DNA of 38,891 nt from Synergistes jonesii (GTDB lineage: Bacteria; Synergistota; Synergistia; Synergistales; Synergistaceae). Position 1 is the first letter of the stretch, and the number at the start of each line of letters is the position of its first letter. The DNA is taken from assembly GCF_000712295.1 (NCBI RefSeq), contig NZ_JMKI01000010.1, positions 1-38,891 on the forward strand, in the 5' to 3' direction. Below the pieces are notes generated by a model that saw nothing but the letters and a program-made list of their open reading frames with translations, did no database searches and was not told the DNA's origin. The position numbers and the translations under genes were made by a program. Shown here piece by piece: positions 22,848 to 31,805 of the stretch.

Positions 22848-24233
22848 ATGAACAGTTTAGTTGTCAAAAACGCGCAGATTCTTTCCGAATGTGATTATTT
22901 CAAAGGCTGGGTCTATGTGGAAAACGGGAAAATTATAGCTATGGGAAGCGCCTGCGACATCCCCGCAGCTGACGCCGTTATAGACGCGCATGGGCTGGCT
23001 CTGCTTCCCGGCGGCGTCGACCCGCACGTGCATATCCGTTTCCCCGGCGGCTCGCACCGCGAGACTTTCGTGACGGGTACTAAGGCCGCTGCAGCCGGCG
23101 GCGTCACGACGATAGTCGAGCATCCGATCTCGACGCCGCCGCAGTACAGCCCCGAGACGCTGGCGCCGCGCGTTGAAGCTGTAAAGGAGCAGTCTGTGGT
23201 CGACGTAGCGTTCCTAGGGGCGGCCGGCGGCAAAAAGATAAACGAGATACCGCGCATAGCGGAGGCCGGCGTATGGGGCTACAAGACATTCCTGCACGCC
23301 GCGCCCGAAGGACGCGAAAAAGAATTCGTCGGGCTTACGAGTGAAACGAATTACGAACTTTACAACGTTATGAGGGCCGTCAGAGAAACGGGGCTGCCGA
23401 TGGCGGCGCACGGCGAAGACAACGACCTTGTCGCCGGAGGCATAGCGGAGCTCCGCAGAACGGGGCATACGGCCCCGATAGATCACGCAAAATCGCGCAC
23501 GGCGCTTGCCGAGGCGCTGGCGGTCGACCGCCTTATAAGGATAGCGGAGGAGGTAGGCTGCAAGCTCTACTTAGTGCACATTTCGACGCCTGAAGCGATC
23601 GAAGCCGCGAAGGCTGCGCGCGCGAGGGGCATGGACGTCACGATAGAGACATGCCCGCAGTACCTTTATCTGACCGAACGCGCTCTCAACGAATTCGGCG
23701 CTTACGCAAAGTGCAACCCCGCGTTGCGCGACGAGGCGCGCGTCGAAAAGATGTGGGACTACATAAAGGACGGAACCGTCGACACCGTAGGCAGCGACCA
23801 CGCTCCTTACACGGTCGAGGAAAAGGAGCGCAACTCCCAGGACATCTTCGTCGCGCCGGCGGGTTTCCCGGGCCTTGAGACGCGTTTCGGGCTGATGATG
23901 AAGGCCGTCGCAGACGGCAAAATCTCTCTCCGACGCGCGGTCGAGCTCATATCGACGAACCCCGCGAAGGCTTACGGCCTCTACCCAGAAAAGGGCGCGA
24001 TAAGAATCGGCGCGGATGCGGACTTTGTGCTCTGCGACCCCATGGCCGGATTTACCGTTAAAAAAGACGAGATGCAGACGATGGCGAAGAATATCGCTAA
24101 GGTTTTCGACGGCTGGAAGCTGAACGGCGTCATCGACAAGGTCATACTTCGCGGGCGCGTGATCTACGAGGACAAAAAGGTCATAGGCGAGTCCGGCTAC
24201 GGCAGATGCCTGCTTAAAGGAAAACGCCGGTGA
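22848..24233 (+). CDS. Cyclic amidohydrolase (dihydropyrimidinase/hydantoinase/allantoinase family)
   Basis: A 461-residue binuclear metal hydrolase. Metal ligands are visible in order: His60 and His62 (DPHVHIRFPG), carbamylated Lys146 (WGYKTFLH), His188 (AAHGED), His244 (LVHIST) and Asp317 (GSDHAP). The enzyme opens a cyclic imide or ureide ring. Length and motifs fit allantoinase or hydantoinase about equally; dihydroorotase is unlikely in this context. It overlaps the M20 amidohydrolase gene by four bases (GTGA), so ring opening and N-carbamoyl hydrolysis are coupled, the same pairing as in hydantoin and allantoin pathways. Confidence 0.9.
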   Translation: MNSLVVKNAQILSECDYFKGWVYVENGKIIAMGSACDIPAADAVIDAHGLALLPGGVDPHVHIRFPGGSHRETFVTGTKAAAAGGVTTIVEHPISTPPQYSPETLAPRVEAVKEQSVVDVAFLGAAGGKKINEIPRIAEAGVWGYKTFLHAAPEGREKEFVGLTSETNYELYNVMRAVRETGLPMAAHGEDNDLVAGGIAELRRTGHTAPIDHAKSRTALAEALAVDRLIRIAEEVGCKLYLVHISTPEAIEAAKAARARGMDVTIETCPQYLYLTERALNEFGAYAKCNPALRDEARVEKMWDYIKDGTVDTVGSDHAPYTVEEKERNSQDIFVAPAGFPGLETRFGLMMKAVADGKISLRRAVELISTNPAKAYGLYPEKGAIRIGADADFVLCDPMAGFTVKKDEMQTMAKNIAKVFDGWKLNGVIDKVILRGRVIYEDKKVIGESGYGRCLLKGKRR

Positions 24234-25423
24234 CTGCGACAATAAATAAAGAGAGATTACTCTCCGACCTCTTCGGACAGGGCAAAATAGGCTGGCACGC
24301 CGGCAGAGGTATGCAGCGCGCCGCCTACAGCGAGGCTTACGCCGAAGCGCGCGAATGGTTCGAAGGTAAAATGAGGGCCGCGGGTCTCAAAACACGCGTC
24401 GACGGCGTCGGGAACCTATTCGGGCGATTAGAGGGCAGAAGCCGCCGCACTATTATGATGGGATCGCATCTCGACTCCGTGGACAACGGCGGGATTTACG
24501 ACGGTCCGCTCGGAGTGGCTGCGGCGCTTGAAGTCATAAGGTCAATCGAGGAAAGCGGCGCTGCGCCTGAGCACAGCCTTGAGGTCGGCGCGTTCATCGG
24601 CGAGGAGGGGGAGCCGCTCGGCGGCACCTTTGGGAGCCGCGCGTTCGCGGGATTGCTGCCCTCCGGCTACAGGCGCGAGACGCTCGACGGCTTCGGCGTC
24701 AGCGAAGAGGCGGTCACGGCAAGCAAAGGGAATCTCGCAAATTACGCAGCGTTTTTCGAGCTTCACATAGAGCAGGGCCCCTTCCTCGAACGCAGAGGGC
24801 TCCAAATCGGCGTACCCTTCGGCATAGTGGGCGTCACGAGGCTCAATATCACCGTGAAGGGCGAGGCAAATCACGCCGGGACGACTCCGATGGCGGAAAG
24901 AAAGGACGCGATGCGCGCCGCCGCCGGTTTCATCCACAGCTGGTTCGAATGGATGGACGGACAGAAAAACATGGTCTGCAACGTCGGCGTTCTTGAAGCG
25001 CTTCCCGGGCATGTCAGCGTCGTCCCCGGCGAGGTACGTTTCGTGCTTGAACTCCGCTCGGTCGACGACTCGCTCGTAAAGGCTGCCGGCGTTAAGGCGC
25101 TGGAAATGTCGAAGATGCTTTCGCCTTGCAGCGCGCTGGTGGAGACGCTTGGAGCGAAGCCTGCGGTTATGCTTGACGAGAGGCTCGTCAAAATGATAAA
25201 GGAGAGCGCCGATAAAGCCGGATTTTCCGCGGCGTTGATGCCGAGCGGCGCGTCCCACGACGCTTCGCCGATAGCGCACGTCATCCCGACTGGGATGATA
25301 TTCGTCCCGAGCCATAACGGCGTCAGCCATTCGAAAGACGAGTTCACGAGCGAGGAGGACGTTCTCCGCGGCGTCGAGCTTTTGAAGTATGTCGTATGCG
25401 AGGCCGACCGCCGGCTCGGGTAG
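24230..25423 (+). CDS. M20-family amidohydrolase (allantoate or N-carbamoyl-amino-acid type)
   Basis: A 397-residue zinc enzyme starting at GTG 24230. Metal ligands and conserved blocks: His80 and Asp82 (GSHLDSV), Asp91 (DGPLG), Glu125-Glu126 (GEEGEPLGGTFGS), His179 (ELHIEQGP), the His215 loop GEANHAGTTPM in the dimerisation part, and the C-terminal SGASHDA with a late His in PSHNGVSHS. These separate it from peptidases of the same clan and put it with AllC and HyuC, which hydrolyse ureido groups. It is the last gene of the catabolic operon. Confidence 0.92.
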   Translation: MTATINKERLLSDLFGQGKIGWHAGRGMQRAAYSEAYAEAREWFEGKMRAAGLKTRVDGVGNLFGRLEGRSRRTIMMGSHLDSVDNGGIYDGPLGVAAALEVIRSIEESGAAPEHSLEVGAFIGEEGEPLGGTFGSRAFAGLLPSGYRRETLDGFGVSEEAVTASKGNLANYAAFFELHIEQGPFLERRGLQIGVPFGIVGVTRLNITVKGEANHAGTTPMAERKDAMRAAAGFIHSWFEWMDGQKNMVCNVGVLEALPGHVSVVPGEVRFVLELRSVDDSLVKAAGVKALEMSKMLSPCSALVETLGAKPAVMLDERLVKMIKESADKAGFSAALMPSGASHDASPIAHVIPTGMIFVPSHNGVSHSKDEFTSEEDVLRGVELLKYVVCEADRRLG

Positions 25424-25581
25424 GCATAAAACGGGATTTTGTTACAAAAATGCATGCGGCTCAGTTTGTTTTTCTGAGATTAAGGAAATTTAGCGCAATT
25501 AAATTAGGTGTATAGGCAGAACGACCTGGAAAAACAAAAATTTGTATTGACGCAAAATAACGCAAAAGGCAAAAATAATAG
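25424..25581. other. Intergenic stretch after the M20 amidohydrolase gene
   Basis: AT-rich spacer. A weak hairpin (CTCAG around 25456, CTGAG around 25470) could end the catabolic operon, but it lacks a proper T run. No gene seen. Confidence 0.4.
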
Positions 25582-25610
25582 TTGACATTTTAGCGCACAG
25601 ATTTTATTAT
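25582..25610 (+). promoter_or_regulatory. Promoter of the ilv operon
   Basis: Consensus -35 TTGACA (25582-25587), 17 bases, TATTAT (25605-25610). Transcription would begin near 25617, about 60 bases before the leader peptide. A short hairpin GGAC-TTT-GTCC occurs at about 25634-25644. Confidence 0.88.
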
Positions 25611-25677
25611 GTCCGGTAATATGCGGGAGGGGCGGACTTTGTCCTTCCCAGTCCGGCATCGGAAGGAAGTGCTGTTT

Positions 25678-25770
25678 ATGCGGAGAAACGATTTCATATC
25701 AAATGCAGCGAAGATAGTCGTCGTAGTACGCATTATTAGCAGCGGGCTCCCCGAGGTGGCCGGCGCCTAA
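25678..25770 (+). CDS. ilv leader peptide (30 residues, branched-chain rich)
   Basis: An ATG with a GGAAGGAAG site eight bases upstream opens a 30-codon frame. Codons 13-20 read IVVVVRII: six of the eight are Val or Ile, and Leu24 and Val27 follow. The frame lies between a consensus promoter and an intrinsic terminator ahead of ilvN, exactly where a control peptide is expected, and resembles the E. coli ilvB leader in its run of four Val and an Arg. Ribosome stalling at these codons when charged tRNA is scarce would set the fold of the attenuator. Confidence 0.88.
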   Translation: MRRNDFISNAAKIVVVVRIISSGLPEVAGA

Positions 25771-25820
25771 TAGCCGCGTTACTTTCGGACCGGAGCCCGC
25801 AGCGGTTCCGGTCTTTTTTT
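25742..25820 (+). terminator. ilv attenuator (terminator plus antiterminator)
   Basis: Terminator: GACCGGAGCC (25788-25797) with GGTTCCGGTC (25804-25813), ten pairs including one G-U, then seven T (25814-25820). Antiterminator: GCGGGCTCC (25742-25750), inside codons 22-25 of the leader peptide, is perfectly complementary to GGAGCCCGC (25792-25800), the left arm and loop of the terminator. The two folds exclude each other. A ribosome held at the Val/Ile codons leaves the left strand free; one that reaches the stop covers it. Confidence 0.9.
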
Positions 25821-25853
25821 ATGCGTGAGATTTTTGGAAAGGGCGTTATAAAA

Positions 25854-26342
25854 TTGAAGAGTACATTCAGCATAGTTTCAGAAGACAGTCCTGGCGTGCT
25901 TATGCGAATCTCGAGCCTCATCTACAGGCGTGGCTACAATATAGAAAGCCTAAGCGTAGGGCGCACAGACGTGCCGGGGCTTTCCCGTTTCACGATAATA
26001 ATCGAAGGAGAAGAAGGCGTTTACGAGCAGATACGCAAGCAGCTTTCAAAGCTGATAGAGGTCATCGAGGTGCGCAACCTCACGGCCGAGGGGCCTTTCG
26101 TCGAGCGCTGGCTCTCTTTAGTAAAGGTCATGGCCCCGGTAGAGCGCAGGCCGCATATCCTCCAGACCGCCGAGATTTTCCGCTGCCGCGTCGTCGACCT
26201 CGGCTCCGACGCTATAACGCTCGAAGTAACGGGAGACCGCGGCAAGGTCGAAGCCTGCATGGCGGCGCTCAAACCCTACGGAATACTCGAAACTGCCGGC
26301 TCGGGGCAAGTCGCCCTTTCGCGGACCGGCTTCGAAGGTTAG
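25854..26342 (+). CDS. ilvN: Acetolactate synthase small (regulatory) subunit
   Basis: A 162-residue protein with the N-terminal ACT domain (FSIVSEDSPGVLMRISSLIYR, RRGYNIESLSVG) and the C-terminal IlvH-type domain (AEIFRCRVVDLG). It binds valine and controls the large subunit. I choose TTG 25854, which has GGAAAGGG about 11 bases upstream and matches the family start; the ATG at 25821 directly follows the attenuator T run and has no binding site. The large subunit gene is not adjacent: ilvC lies between. Confidence 0.93.
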   Translation: MKSTFSIVSEDSPGVLMRISSLIYRRGYNIESLSVGRTDVPGLSRFTIIIEGEEGVYEQIRKQLSKLIEVIEVRNLTAEGPFVERWLSLVKVMAPVERRPHILQTAEIFRCRVVDLGSDAITLEVTGDRGKVEACMAALKPYGILETAGSGQVALSRTGFEG

Positions 26343-26428
26343 AGGTAAAAAGCTGAAACTATCAAGCGCGGCGCGCTCATGCGCTTATAGCGAATATAAA
26401 AAACCAATTTCTAAGGAGTGTTTTAATT

Positions 26429-27439
26429 ATGGCAAAGATTTATTACGACCGCGACGCTGATTTAGATTTCCTGAAGGGAAAGACGGTCGCGGTAATAGGA
26501 TACGGCAGCCAGGGACACGCGCACGCGCAGAACCTCCGCGACAGCGGGGTGAAGGCCGTAGTGGCCCTTCACGGGGGAAGCAAGTCGCAAGCCAGGGCTC
26601 AGGCCGACGGCTTTGAGGTCTACACAGTCGCCGAGGCGTCGAAGATAGCCGATTTCATCATGTTCCTGACGCCCGACCATTTACAGGCCGATATATATAA
26701 GACGCAGGTGTTGCCGAACATGAAGCCCGATGCGGGGCTCCTCTTCGCGCACGGATTTGCGGTACATTTCGGGCAGATCGTGCCGCCGGCGTCGCACGAC
26801 GTCCTCATGATCGCGCCGAAGGGCCCCGGGCACATGGTGCGAGCCATGTACAAGGAGGGCAAGGGCGTCCCCTGCCTCATCGCGGTCTTCCAGGACGCCA
26901 GCGGCAAGGGCAAGGAATACGCGCTCGCCTACGCCTCCGCCATCGGCGGGGGGCGCGCCGGCATCATCGAAACGACCTTCCGCGAAGAGACCGAAACCGA
27001 CCTCTTCGGCGAACAGGCCGTCTTATGCGGCGGCGTGTGCGAGCTTATGCAGCAGGGCTTCAAGACGCTGGTCGACGCCGGCTACCAGCCCGAGATGGCC
27101 TACTTCGAATGCATCAACGAAATGAAGCTCATCGTCGACATGATCTTCGAGGGCGGCATGAGCTGGATGCGCTACAGCATCAGCGACACCGCGAAGTACG
27201 GAGACATGACCGCCGGGCCGCGCGTCGTCGGCGAAGAGTCGCGCAAAGCCATGAAGCAGCTCCTCAAAGAGATACAGGACGGCACCTTCGCGCGCGACTG
27301 GATACTCGAGAACCAGACCGGACGCCCGCGCATGAAGAAGTGGGCGAAGGCCGCGCAGGAAGCCCCGCACGAAGCGGTGGGCAGGGAGCTCCGCAAGATG
27401 ATGCCGTGGATGGAGCAGAAGGAAGTACCCAAGTTCTAA
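26429..27439 (+). CDS. ilvC: Ketol-acid reductoisomerase, class I
   Basis: A 336-residue enzyme of the short class. The NAD(P)H-binding turn is [15 protein letters not shown] (about residues 21-35), and the loop GGSKSQ decides cofactor phosphate binding. The knotted C-terminal domain has [14 protein letters not shown] and [13 protein letters not shown] with the metal-binding acids. It converts acetolactate or acetohydroxybutyrate to the dihydroxy acid. An AAGGAGT site precedes the ATG. Confidence 0.97.
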   Translation: MAKIYYDRDADLDFLKGKTVAVIGYGSQGHAHAQNLRDSGVKAVVALHGGSKSQARAQADGFEVYTVAEASKIADFIMFLTPDHLQADIYKTQVLPNMKPDAGLLFAHGFAVHFGQIVPPASHDVLMIAPKGPGHMVRAMYKEGKGVPCLIAVFQDASGKGKEYALAYASAIGGGRAGIIETTFREETETDLFGEQAVLCGGVCELMQQGFKTLVDAGYQPEMAYFECINEMKLIVDMIFEGGMSWMRYSISDTAKYGDMTAGPRVVGEESRKAMKQLLKEIQDGTFARDWILENQTGRPRMKKWAKAAQEAPHEAVGRELRKMMPWMEQKEVPKF

Positions 27440-27440
27440 G

Positions 27441-27517
27441 CCGTCTTCCGCGGGATAAAAAGTTGAATTCCATGCCGCGCCGCGCGCCAAGCAGCGCGCC
27501 GCACGGCGATAAGACGG
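27441..27517 (+). promoter_or_regulatory. Intercistronic stem-loop between ilvC and ilvB
   Basis: CCGTCTT (27441-27447) can pair with AAGACGG (27511-27517), enclosing a GC-rich inner hairpin GCGCGC (27482-27487) with GCGCGC (27494-27499). There is no T run, so RNA processing or stability, setting enzyme ratios, is more likely than termination. Confidence 0.45.
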
Positions 27518-27536
27518 GCAAAAAAGGAGCATTCAA

Positions 27537-29219
27537 ATGGCGAAAATGAACGGGGCTCAGATGGTCGTCAAGGCCCTGGAGGACGAAGGGGTCAGCACGA
27601 TCTTCGGTCTGCCGGGCGGAACGGTCATCCATCTATACGACGCTCTTTACGATTCGAAAATGAAACATATACTGATGCGTCACGAACAGGCCGCCTCGCA
27701 CGCCGCGGACGGATACGCGCGCGCCGGCGGGAAAACGGGCGTATGCATCGCGACGTCGGGCCCCGGCGCCACAAACCTTGTGACCGGCATCGCGACGGCA
27801 AACTTAGACTCGTCGCCGATGGTGGCGATAACCGGTCAGGTAGCGACTACCCTTATAGGCACAGACGCCTTTCAGGAGGCCGATATAGTCGGCGCGAGCC
27901 TGCCACTCGTAAAGCACAGCTTCCAGGTACACACGCCGGAGCAGGTGCAGCAGACGATCCACAAAGCCTTTTATATCGCCTCGACGGGGCGTCCCGGGCC
28001 CGTCCTCGTCGACGTTCCGGCGGACGTGCAGAAGGGGATTGGCGATTACTCCTTTTCTCCGCAGCTCGACTTCATGGGCTATCATCCCGAAAACATCTAC
28101 AACATATCTCAGCTCGGCGACGCCGTCTCTCTCATCGAGCGCGCCGAGAAGCCCGTGATATTTGCGGGCGGCGGCGTGATACGCTCCGGCGCTTCTGAGA
28201 AACTTGCCGAGTTCGCGCTCAAATATCAGATCCCGGTGACGACGTCGCTCTTAGGCAAGGGCGCATTCCCCGAATCGCACGGAAGCGGCCTCGCGCTCGG
28301 CATGGCGGGGATGCACGGGCACCCCGTCGCAAACAGGGCGCTGATGAACGCCGACGTCATAATCGCGATAGGCACGCGCTTCAGCGACCGGACGACCGGC
28401 AAGCGCGAATTCTTTGCCAAAAATGCGAAAATAATCCACATAGACATGGACGAGGCAGAGATAGACAAGGCGATAGAGAGCGACGTTTGGCTCCTCGGCG
28501 ACGCCTGCCGCGTCCTCGACGCGCTCGCTTCGTCGATAAACGGAAAAACAGCGGATCACGAAGAGTGGAACAAGGCCCTTGCGGAGATCCGCGTAAAGGA
28601 GCCGATGCCGCGCAGCGAATACGGCGGCGAAATAGCGCCGTGGCAGGTGCTCGAAACGCTGCGCGAAATAACCGGAGGCAAAGCCGTCGTCACGACGGAA
28701 GTCGGCCAGAATCAGATGTGGGCGGCTCAGCACTTCCGTGTAGAGGCGCCGCGGCGCTTCCTCAGCTCAGGCGGGCTCGGCACGATGGGCTTCGGCTTCC
28801 CCGCCGCTATCGGCGCCGCCTTCGCCTGCGCCGATCAGCCGGTCTGCTGCATTGCCGGAGACGGCAGCCTTATGATGAACATTCAGGAGCTTGACACCTG
28901 TGCGCGCTACAACGTGCCGGTGAAGGTCATCCTCCTCAACAACGCCTGTCTCGGCAACGTGCGCCAGTGGCAGCAGTTCTTCTACAACCACAGGTATTCG
29001 AACACCATATACAGCCGTTCGCCCGACTTCGTGAGGCTCGCGGAGTCGATGGGCGTGCCCGGCTATTCCGCGTCAAGCCACGAAAGCCTGCGCCCGACGC
29101 TCGAAAAAGTTTTGGAAGAGCCCGGCCCGGCGCTCGTAGACATAAGAATCCCGCAGGGCGCGCTCGTGGTGCCGATGGTGTATCCCGGCAATTCTCTGGA
29201 TGAAATGGTAACGGCGTGA
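27537..29219 (+). CDS. ilvB: Acetolactate synthase large (catalytic) subunit
   Basis: A 560-residue ThDP enzyme. Motifs: the [16 protein letters not shown]-terminus, catalytic Glu in [16 protein letters not shown], the FAD-binding middle domain ([14 protein letters not shown]), and the ThDP motif [14 protein letters not shown] ending LLNN. It condenses pyruvate with pyruvate or 2-oxobutyrate. A GGAGC site precedes the ATG. It is followed by ilvD after 11 bases. Confidence 0.97.
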   Translation: MAKMNGAQMVVKALEDEGVSTIFGLPGGTVIHLYDALYDSKMKHILMRHEQAASHAADGYARAGGKTGVCIATSGPGATNLVTGIATANLDSSPMVAITGQVATTLIGTDAFQEADIVGASLPLVKHSFQVHTPEQVQQTIHKAFYIASTGRPGPVLVDVPADVQKGIGDYSFSPQLDFMGYHPENIYNISQLGDAVSLIERAEKPVIFAGGGVIRSGASEKLAEFALKYQIPVTTSLLGKGAFPESHGSGLALGMAGMHGHPVANRALMNADVIIAIGTRFSDRTTGKREFFAKNAKIIHIDMDEAEIDKAIESDVWLLGDACRVLDALASSINGKTADHEEWNKALAEIRVKEPMPRSEYGGEIAPWQVLETLREITGGKAVVTTEVGQNQMWAAQHFRVEAPRRFLSSGGLGTMGFGFPAAIGAAFACADQPVCCIAGDGSLMMNIQELDTCARYNVPVKVILLNNACLGNVRQWQQFFYNHRYSNTIYSRSPDFVRLAESMGVPGYSASSHESLRPTLEKVLEEPGPALVDIRIPQGALVVPMVYPGNSLDEMVTA

Positions 29220-29230
29220 GGAGTGAAACT

Positions 29231-30895
29231 ATGAACAGCGACAAAGCGAAAAAAGGATACCTTCGCAGTCCGCACCGCTCTCTTATGAAGGCGGCCGGCT
29301 ACACCGACTGGGAGATAGAACGCCCGTGGATCGGCATCGCGAACGCCTATAACGCGATAATCCCCGGGCACGTGCACCTGCGCACGATAACCGAGGCGGT
29401 CAAGGCCGGCGTATACGCGGCCGGCGGCCTTCCGATAGAATTCCCCGTCATCGGTGTATGCGACGGCATAGCGATGAACCACGAAGGAATGAAATTCTCT
29501 CTGCCGAGCCGCGAGCTGATAATGGATTCCGTCGAAATAATGACGCGGGCGCACGCGCTCGACGGGCTCGTACTCGTGCCCAACTGCGACAAGATCGTGC
29601 CCGGCATGGCGATGGCCGCCGCGGAGCTCAACCTGCCCGCCGTAGTCGTCTCGGGCGGCCCGATGCTCGCGGGACGGCACAGGGAGCGCACGCTCGACTT
29701 GAACAGCGTATTCGAAGGCGTGGGGATGCGCAGCGCCGGAAAAATCGACGACGCAGGGCTTGCCGAAATAGAAGACAACGCCTGCCCGGGCTGCGGCTCC
29801 TGCTCCGGAATGTTCACCGCCAACACGATGAACTGCATGATGGAGGCCCTCGGCCTCGCGCTCCCGGGCAACGGCACGATACCGGCGGTGCACGCCGGCA
29901 GAGTCCGCCTTGCGAAAGACGCCGGCCGTGCGGTGATGAAACTCGTGGAGAAAAACATCCGCCCGCGCGACATACTGACGGCGGACGCCTTCCGCAACGC
30001 CGTCGCAGTCGACTTGGCGCTCGGCGGCTCGACCAACACCTCGCTGCACCTCCCAGCTATAGCCTGGGCGGCTGGGCTCGAACTGGCGCTCGACGTATTC
30101 AACGAGATGGGCGCCTACATACCGCACCTCTGCTCGATGAGCCCGGGCGGCGCGCACCACATCGAGGACCTGTGGCGCGCAGGCGGCGTCCAGGCCCTGA
30201 TGGCACAGCTTCTCAAAGCCGGAATGATAAAGGGCGAAACTATCACCGCGACGGGCCGAACGACCGCGGAAAATCTCGCCGGCGCGGAAGCCGCCGACGC
30301 GGAAGTGATACGTCCGATGGACAGCCCCTACCACAAAGAGGGCGGCCTCGCCTTCGTCAAGGGCACGCTCGCGCCGCTCGGCGGCGTCGTCAAGCAGTCC
30401 GCCGTAGCGCCGGAGATGCTCGTCCACAAGGGGCCGGCGCGCGTCTTCGACGGCGAAGAGGCCGCAAGCGCCGCGATCATGGCCAACAAAATAAACGATG
30501 GCGACGTCGTCGTGATACGCTACGAGGGGCCGAAGGGCGGCCCGGGGATGCGCGAGATGCTCACGCCTACTTCCGCGATAATGGGGCAGGGCAAAGGCGG
30601 AACTGTGGCGCTCGTTACCGACGGGAGATTCTCCGGCGCGACGCGCGGCGCGGCCATCGGGCACGTATCGCCCGAAGCCGCGGTAGGCGGCCCGATAGGG
30701 CTCGTCGAAGAGGGAGACGTCGTTTCGATAAACATACCCGAAAGGCGCCTCGACCTGCTCGTCTCGGAAGAAGAGCTCGCGGCGCGCCGCAAAAAATTCA
30801 AGCCGGCCGAACAGCCGACCGACAGCCCTTTCTTGAGCCGCTACAGGGCCTTCGCGACCTCCGGCGTAGAGGGCGGCGTGCTGAAAAAACAATAA
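29231..30895 (+). CDS. ilvD: Dihydroxy-acid dehydratase
   Basis: A 554-residue Fe-S enzyme. The cluster and metal residues are seen at [11 protein letters not shown] (about residues 120-130) and [19 protein letters not shown] (about 187-205), with the C-terminal [19 protein letters not shown] block. It makes the 2-oxoacid precursors of valine and isoleucine. ATG 29231 is chosen because GAGGAG precedes it closely and the frame-extending GTG lies inside the ilvB stop region. Last gene of the operon. Confidence 0.97.
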   Translation: MNSDKAKKGYLRSPHRSLMKAAGYTDWEIERPWIGIANAYNAIIPGHVHLRTITEAVKAGVYAAGGLPIEFPVIGVCDGIAMNHEGMKFSLPSRELIMDSVEIMTRAHALDGLVLVPNCDKIVPGMAMAAAELNLPAVVVSGGPMLAGRHRERTLDLNSVFEGVGMRSAGKIDDAGLAEIEDNACPGCGSCSGMFTANTMNCMMEALGLALPGNGTIPAVHAGRVRLAKDAGRAVMKLVEKNIRPRDILTADAFRNAVAVDLALGGSTNTSLHLPAIAWAAGLELALDVFNEMGAYIPHLCSMSPGGAHHIEDLWRAGGVQALMAQLLKAGMIKGETITATGRTTAENLAGAEAADAEVIRPMDSPYHKEGGLAFVKGTLAPLGGVVKQSAVAPEMLVHKGPARVFDGEEAASAAIMANKINDGDVVVIRYEGPKGGPGMREMLTPTSAIMGQGKGGTVALVTDGRFSGATRGAAIGHVSPEAAVGGPIGLVEEGDVVSINIPERRLDLLVSEEELAARRKKFKPAEQPTDSPFLSRYRAFATSGVEGGVLKKQ

Positions 30896-30926
30896 ACCCG
30901 AACGGCGGAAACGAGTCCTTTAACAC

Positions 30927-30962
30927 AAGCGGAGGCATCCGATCTGGGTGCCCCCGCTTTTG
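30927..30962 (+). terminator. Intrinsic terminator of the ilv operon
   Basis: AGCGGAGGCA (30928-30937) pairs with TGCCCCCGCT (30949-30958) with one mismatch; four T follow the right arm. Confidence 0.85.
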
Positions 30963-31027
30963 TGGGACATGGCGCCATTTAAACTCCACAGCTTGGGAAA
31001 GAACGATCGTTACTTCCGCCCTGGCTG

Positions 31028-31507
31028 CTACAGGCCGTCCATACGCGCCGGCGGATAAAGCTGCGCGTTGAAGATCGGCTTGTCTATTACGATCGATGAA
31101 AAGGTCCGCCCGTGCTTTCCCAGCATCACGAGGAAATCGTTCATGCCCTCCATGGCGGGAAAGACTGTTTCCATTATAAAATCGCTCTCGCCCGTTGTGA
31201 CCCATAGCTGCCTGACATAAGCGTTTGACTTGAGCTTCTCTAAAAGTATTTCCTCGTCGTTCAGAGAATAAAATTTAATCTTTATTATCGCCTGTATCGT
31301 GTATCCTATCTTTAGAGCGTCTAAGACGACCTGATAATTTTGTATGATTCCCTCTTCTTCCATGCGCCTGATTCTTTCTAAAACGGAGGAGCAGGATAAG
31401 TTCACCCTTCTGCCGATTTCCCGGTAGGGGATTCTGGGATTTTGCTGCAGTTCGCTTAAAATTTTCCACCCAGTGTCGTCCAGATTGATAACTCTGTTGC
31501 GTCCCAA
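31028..31507 (-). CDS. Lrp/AsnC-family transcription regulator
   Basis: A 159-residue protein with an N-terminal helix-turn-helix (LDDTGWKILSELQQNPRIPY, then REIGRRVNLSCSSVLERI) and a C-terminal RAM/ACT-like amino-acid sensing domain (AIIKIKFYSLNDEEIL, GESDFIMETVF). These octameric regulators respond to amino acids. The start is TTG 31507 with GAGGTGAGG close by. It is divergent from the antiporter and lysine-dehydrogenase-like genes, which suggests it senses their substrate amino acid. Confidence 0.93.
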   Translation of the reverse strand: MGRNRVINLDDTGWKILSELQQNPRIPYREIGRRVNLSCSSVLERIRRMEEEGIIQNYQVVLDALKIGYTIQAIIKIKFYSLNDEEILLEKLKSNAYVRQLWVTTGESDFIMETVFPAMEGMNDFLVMLGKHGRTFSSIVIDKPIFNAQLYPPARMDGL

Positions 31508-31579
31508 GACCTCACCTCATCGTAGTTTTGCTTTTCATATCTTCGGCTATATTCTGCGTCGTCTGATGTATGCAAAGAC

Positions 31580-31608
31580 ATTATATCGTATTATCGAGAG
31601 CCGCAAAA
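31580..31608 (-). promoter_or_regulatory. Promoter of the lrp-like gene
   Basis: Minus strand TTTTGC (complement of 31603-31608), 17 bases, TATAAT (complement of 31580-31585). Confidence 0.6.
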
Positions 31609-31620
31609 ATTTGGATGCCT

Positions 31621-31643
31621 TATACAGAACAATGTTCTGTATA
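31621..31643. promoter_or_regulatory. Perfect 23-base palindrome, candidate Lrp operator
   Basis: Eleven-base arms (TATACAGAACA on the left, its exact complement on the right) around a single A. It lies between the divergent promoters, upstream of the lrp-like -35 box and about 80 bases ahead of a TATAAT (31724-31729) facing the antiporter gene. Confidence 0.75.
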
Positions 31644-31805
31644 TAAAACTATAACAGGCAATATATTTTTTTTAATGCCACTCTTAAGGTTTAAACAAGG
31701 TGTAAATTATTTCTGTCAAATTATATAATTCATACTGCAAGGTAAATAAATTTCATTTTTTCTCCATCACCAAAATATCTATTATTTCAACGGAGGTGCG
31801 TGTCA

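Noticed and set aside
29063-30892. A 609-residue minus-strand open frame opposite ilvD
   Set aside because: Antisense shadow of ilvD with a composition rich in Arg, His and Ala; no recognisable domain.
31632-31643. LexA (SOS) box
   Set aside because: The GAAC and GTTC halves are separated by three bases, not the four of the Gram-positive type, and the dyad extends much further; an Lrp operator fits the place better.
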